The position numbers and the translations under genes are program-made. 64,000 nucleotides of DNA from JAJEFO01 sp965209045 (GTDB lineage Bacteria; Pseudomonadota; Alphaproteobacteria; Rhodobacterales; Rhodobacteraceae). Each line of letters begins with the position of its first letter. Position 1 is the first letter of the stretch. The notes beneath the pieces are model-generated. The model was not told where the DNA came from. It ran no database searches and worked only from the letters and a program-made list of their open reading frames with translations. This document shows positions 62,639 through 64,000 of the stretch, piece after piece. The DNA is taken from positions 62,001 through 126,000 of the forward strand of contig CBDBPW010000002.1 of assembly GCA_965209045.1 (NCBI GenBank). The letters run 5' to 3'.

Positions 62639-64000
62639 ATGCTCGAGGACGGCCGACAAGCCAAAGAGGTTCCACTTTCCTGGTTTGGCAAGACCCTGTG
62701 GAAGTTCACGCCGCTCTATGTCGAGCTGGTGTTCATGGCCATTTGCCTGCGCCTGATCGGGCTCGTAGAGCCGTTCATCTTCCAGGTCATAATCGACCGC
62801 ATCCTTCCGTTCCAGCGCGAGGCGTCTCTGTTTGTTGTGGTGGCGATCTTTGCCGCGGTCAGCCTGTTCCAGCTTGGATTCGAGGTCTTGTCAGAACTGC
62901 TGGGCATGCTGACAGCAAATCGAGTCACGAGGGAACTGGGTGTGCGTATCTTCGAGCACCTGTTCAGGCTGCCATTCAGCCACTTCCGCAAATGGTCGGT
63001 CGGCGAGTCGATCGCGAGGATCAGCGAGACCGATACGATTCGCGCCTTCATTGTAGGCACCACAACCGGCACCATCCTCGACCTGGTTTTCGTGTTGGTC
63101 TACATCGGTGTCTTGCTGATGCTTTCGATGCCACTGACGTTGATCGTCCTGGCGGCACTGCCGATGCAGATCCTGGTGTATTTTTCTTTCGGACCGTTTC
63201 TTCGCCGACGGCTCAGGGTCCAGTTCGACGCTGGGGCCGCGCACCAAACGCAGATGGTTGAAAACATCTCGGGAGTTGCCTCGGTCAAGGCCCTCAGCGC
63301 TGAGGGCAAGATGCTAGAGCGGCTGAACCGAACGCTTCTCGTCACTCTCAATGCCACATATCGCGTAGGACTGCTCAGGATCTGGAACGACAAGTTGCTG
63401 TTCCTCGTCGAAAAGGCGATCACGATCAGCATCGTATATTTTGGCGCGCAATTCGTCTTCGACGGCCAGATGACGCTTGGCGAACTGATTGCTTTCCACC
63501 TGCTTGCGGAAAAGGTCACTGACCCGATCGAGAACTTCTCTCGCCTTTGGGAAAGCTGGCAGAACGTCCGCGTGTCTCGGCAGCGTCTGGGCGATGTCGT
63601 GAACGCGCAAATGGAGCCGTTCGGCGCCCTTCCCAAGCTTCCGTCGCAGATCGAGGGGCGGCTGGAATTCCGCAACGTGGACTTCGCGTACACACCGTCT
63701 GCACCCGTCCTGAGAAATTTCAGCTTCCAGGCAAAGCCGCACACGCTGACACTTGTGGTCGGTCCGTCCGGGTCCGGAAAGTCCACCTTTGGGCGCCTGT
63801 CCTCCGGCATAGATGTTCCGGATGCAGGCGATGTGCTGCTCGGAGGCAAGAGCATCGCGCAGCACGACCCGCACGACGTCAGGACCCGGATCGCCTACGT
63901 CCCGCAAGAGCCTTACCTGTTCTCTGGGACGCTACGCGAAAACCTCATGCTTGGCGACGACGGCGCAACCGACGAGATGATCGAGCGGGCTTTGCGGATT
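62639..64000 (+). CDS. Type I secretion-type ABC exporter (membrane plus ATPase), partial
   Basis: The 454 residues visible run off the window. The N-terminus goes almost straight into a six-helix exporter membrane domain (FTPLYVELVFMAICLRLIGL at residues 19-38). The ATPase begins near residue 335 with Walker A VVGPSGSGKSTF and Q-loop YVPQEPYLFSGTLREN. There is no room for a C39 peptidase or C39-like domain before the first helix; an in-frame stop lies upstream at 62582-62584. The architecture is closer to HlyB/PrtD exporters than to peptidase-containing ones. The 220 bp after the peptidase gene hold no clear gene. An adaptor protein gene would be expected beyond the window. Confidence 0.83.
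   Translation, partial: MLEDGRQAKEVPLSWFGKTLWKFTPLYVELVFMAICLRLIGLVEPFIFQVIIDRILPFQREASLFVVVAIFAAVSLFQLGFEVLSELLGMLTANRVTRELGVRIFEHLFRLPFSHFRKWSVGESIARISETDTIRAFIVGTTTGTILDLVFVLVYIGVLLMLSMPLTLIVLAALPMQILVYFSFGPFLRRRLRVQFDAGAAHQTQMVENISGVASVKALSAEGKMLERLNRTLLVTLNATYRVGLLRIWNDKLLFLVEKAITISIVYFGAQFVFDGQMTLGELIAFHLLAEKVTDPIENFSRLWESWQNVRVSRQRLGDVVNAQMEPFGALPKLPSQIEGRLEFRNVDFAYTPSAPVLRNFSFQAKPHTLTLVVGPSGSGKSTFGRLSSGIDVPDAGDVLLGGKSIAQHDPHDVRTRIAYVPQEPYLFSGTLRENLMLGDDGATDEMIERALRI

Noticed and set aside
1..64000. CRISPR arrays, tRNA or rRNA genes
   Set aside because: No regularly spaced repeats, cloverleaf-like sequence or rRNA motif was seen by eye. A covariance-model scan would be needed to exclude a short tRNA completely.

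Overview
The window is high-GC DNA that looks like a methylotrophic or C1-competent alphaproteobacterium. The evidence is the N-methylglutamate-type methylamine genes, a tungsten/molybdenum formate dehydrogenase with a fused beta subunit, formate-tetrahydrofolate ligase, Rut/Pre-type pyrimidine catabolism and many short overlapping operons. The genus cannot be fixed from the sequence. No tRNA, rRNA or CRISPR array was seen.

1-14 kb: C1/methylamine metabolism. A leftward operon (FAD oxidoreductase, gmaS-like synthetase, mgsA, mgsB, mgsC) and a rightward operon of the sarcosine-oxidase/N-methylglutamate-dehydrogenase type (four subunits) flank two regulators (GntR/FCD, GlxA-like AraC) and a class I amidotransferase. 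Together they would turn methylamine into gamma-glutamylmethylamide, then N-methylglutamate, then glutamate plus methylene-tetrahydrofolate. The C1 unit could be finished by the fhs and formate dehydrogenase genes at 35.7-42.2 kb.

13-18.4 kb: a fumarylacetoacetase-family hydrolase, a second GntR/FCD regulator and a NitT/TauT-type ABC importer. 18.7-24 kb: a leftward branched-chain-amino-acid-type ABC importer with a trailing TPR gene. 25-35.4 kb: a reductive pyrimidine (or hydantoin) catabolic locus with a second, NMT1-type ABC importer, dihydropyrimidinase, carbamoyl-amino-acid amidohydrolase, PreT/PreA and a RutR-like regulator. A near-perfect RutR operator lies between the two divergent promoters and a weaker one lies in front of preT. 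35.7-43.1 kb: fhs, a two-gene NAD-dependent formate dehydrogenase and a LysR regulator.

43.1-47.3 kb is a decayed accessory zone. An IS4-like element with a 9-bp target duplication splits a PemK-like gene. This abuts the truncated 3' half of a transporter gene and an IS6-family transposase. 47.3-55 kb carries transporters and regulators, including a TPP riboswitch followed by a decayed thiD and an MFS gene.

56.5-64 kb (running off the end) holds the most unusual locus. In order it encodes an HExxH zincin with a degenerate HlyC-like tail, an intact HlyC-type acyltransferase, an SCP2-like plus JmjC/cupin protein, a 100-residue peptide with 19 consecutive glycines, two tandem hairpins, a complementary pair of exported M16 peptidase-like proteins, and a type I secretion-style ABC exporter without an N-terminal peptidase domain. 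It looks like a candidate pathway that modifies, exports and matures a ribosomal peptide. No experimentally described system with this exact make-up is known to me.
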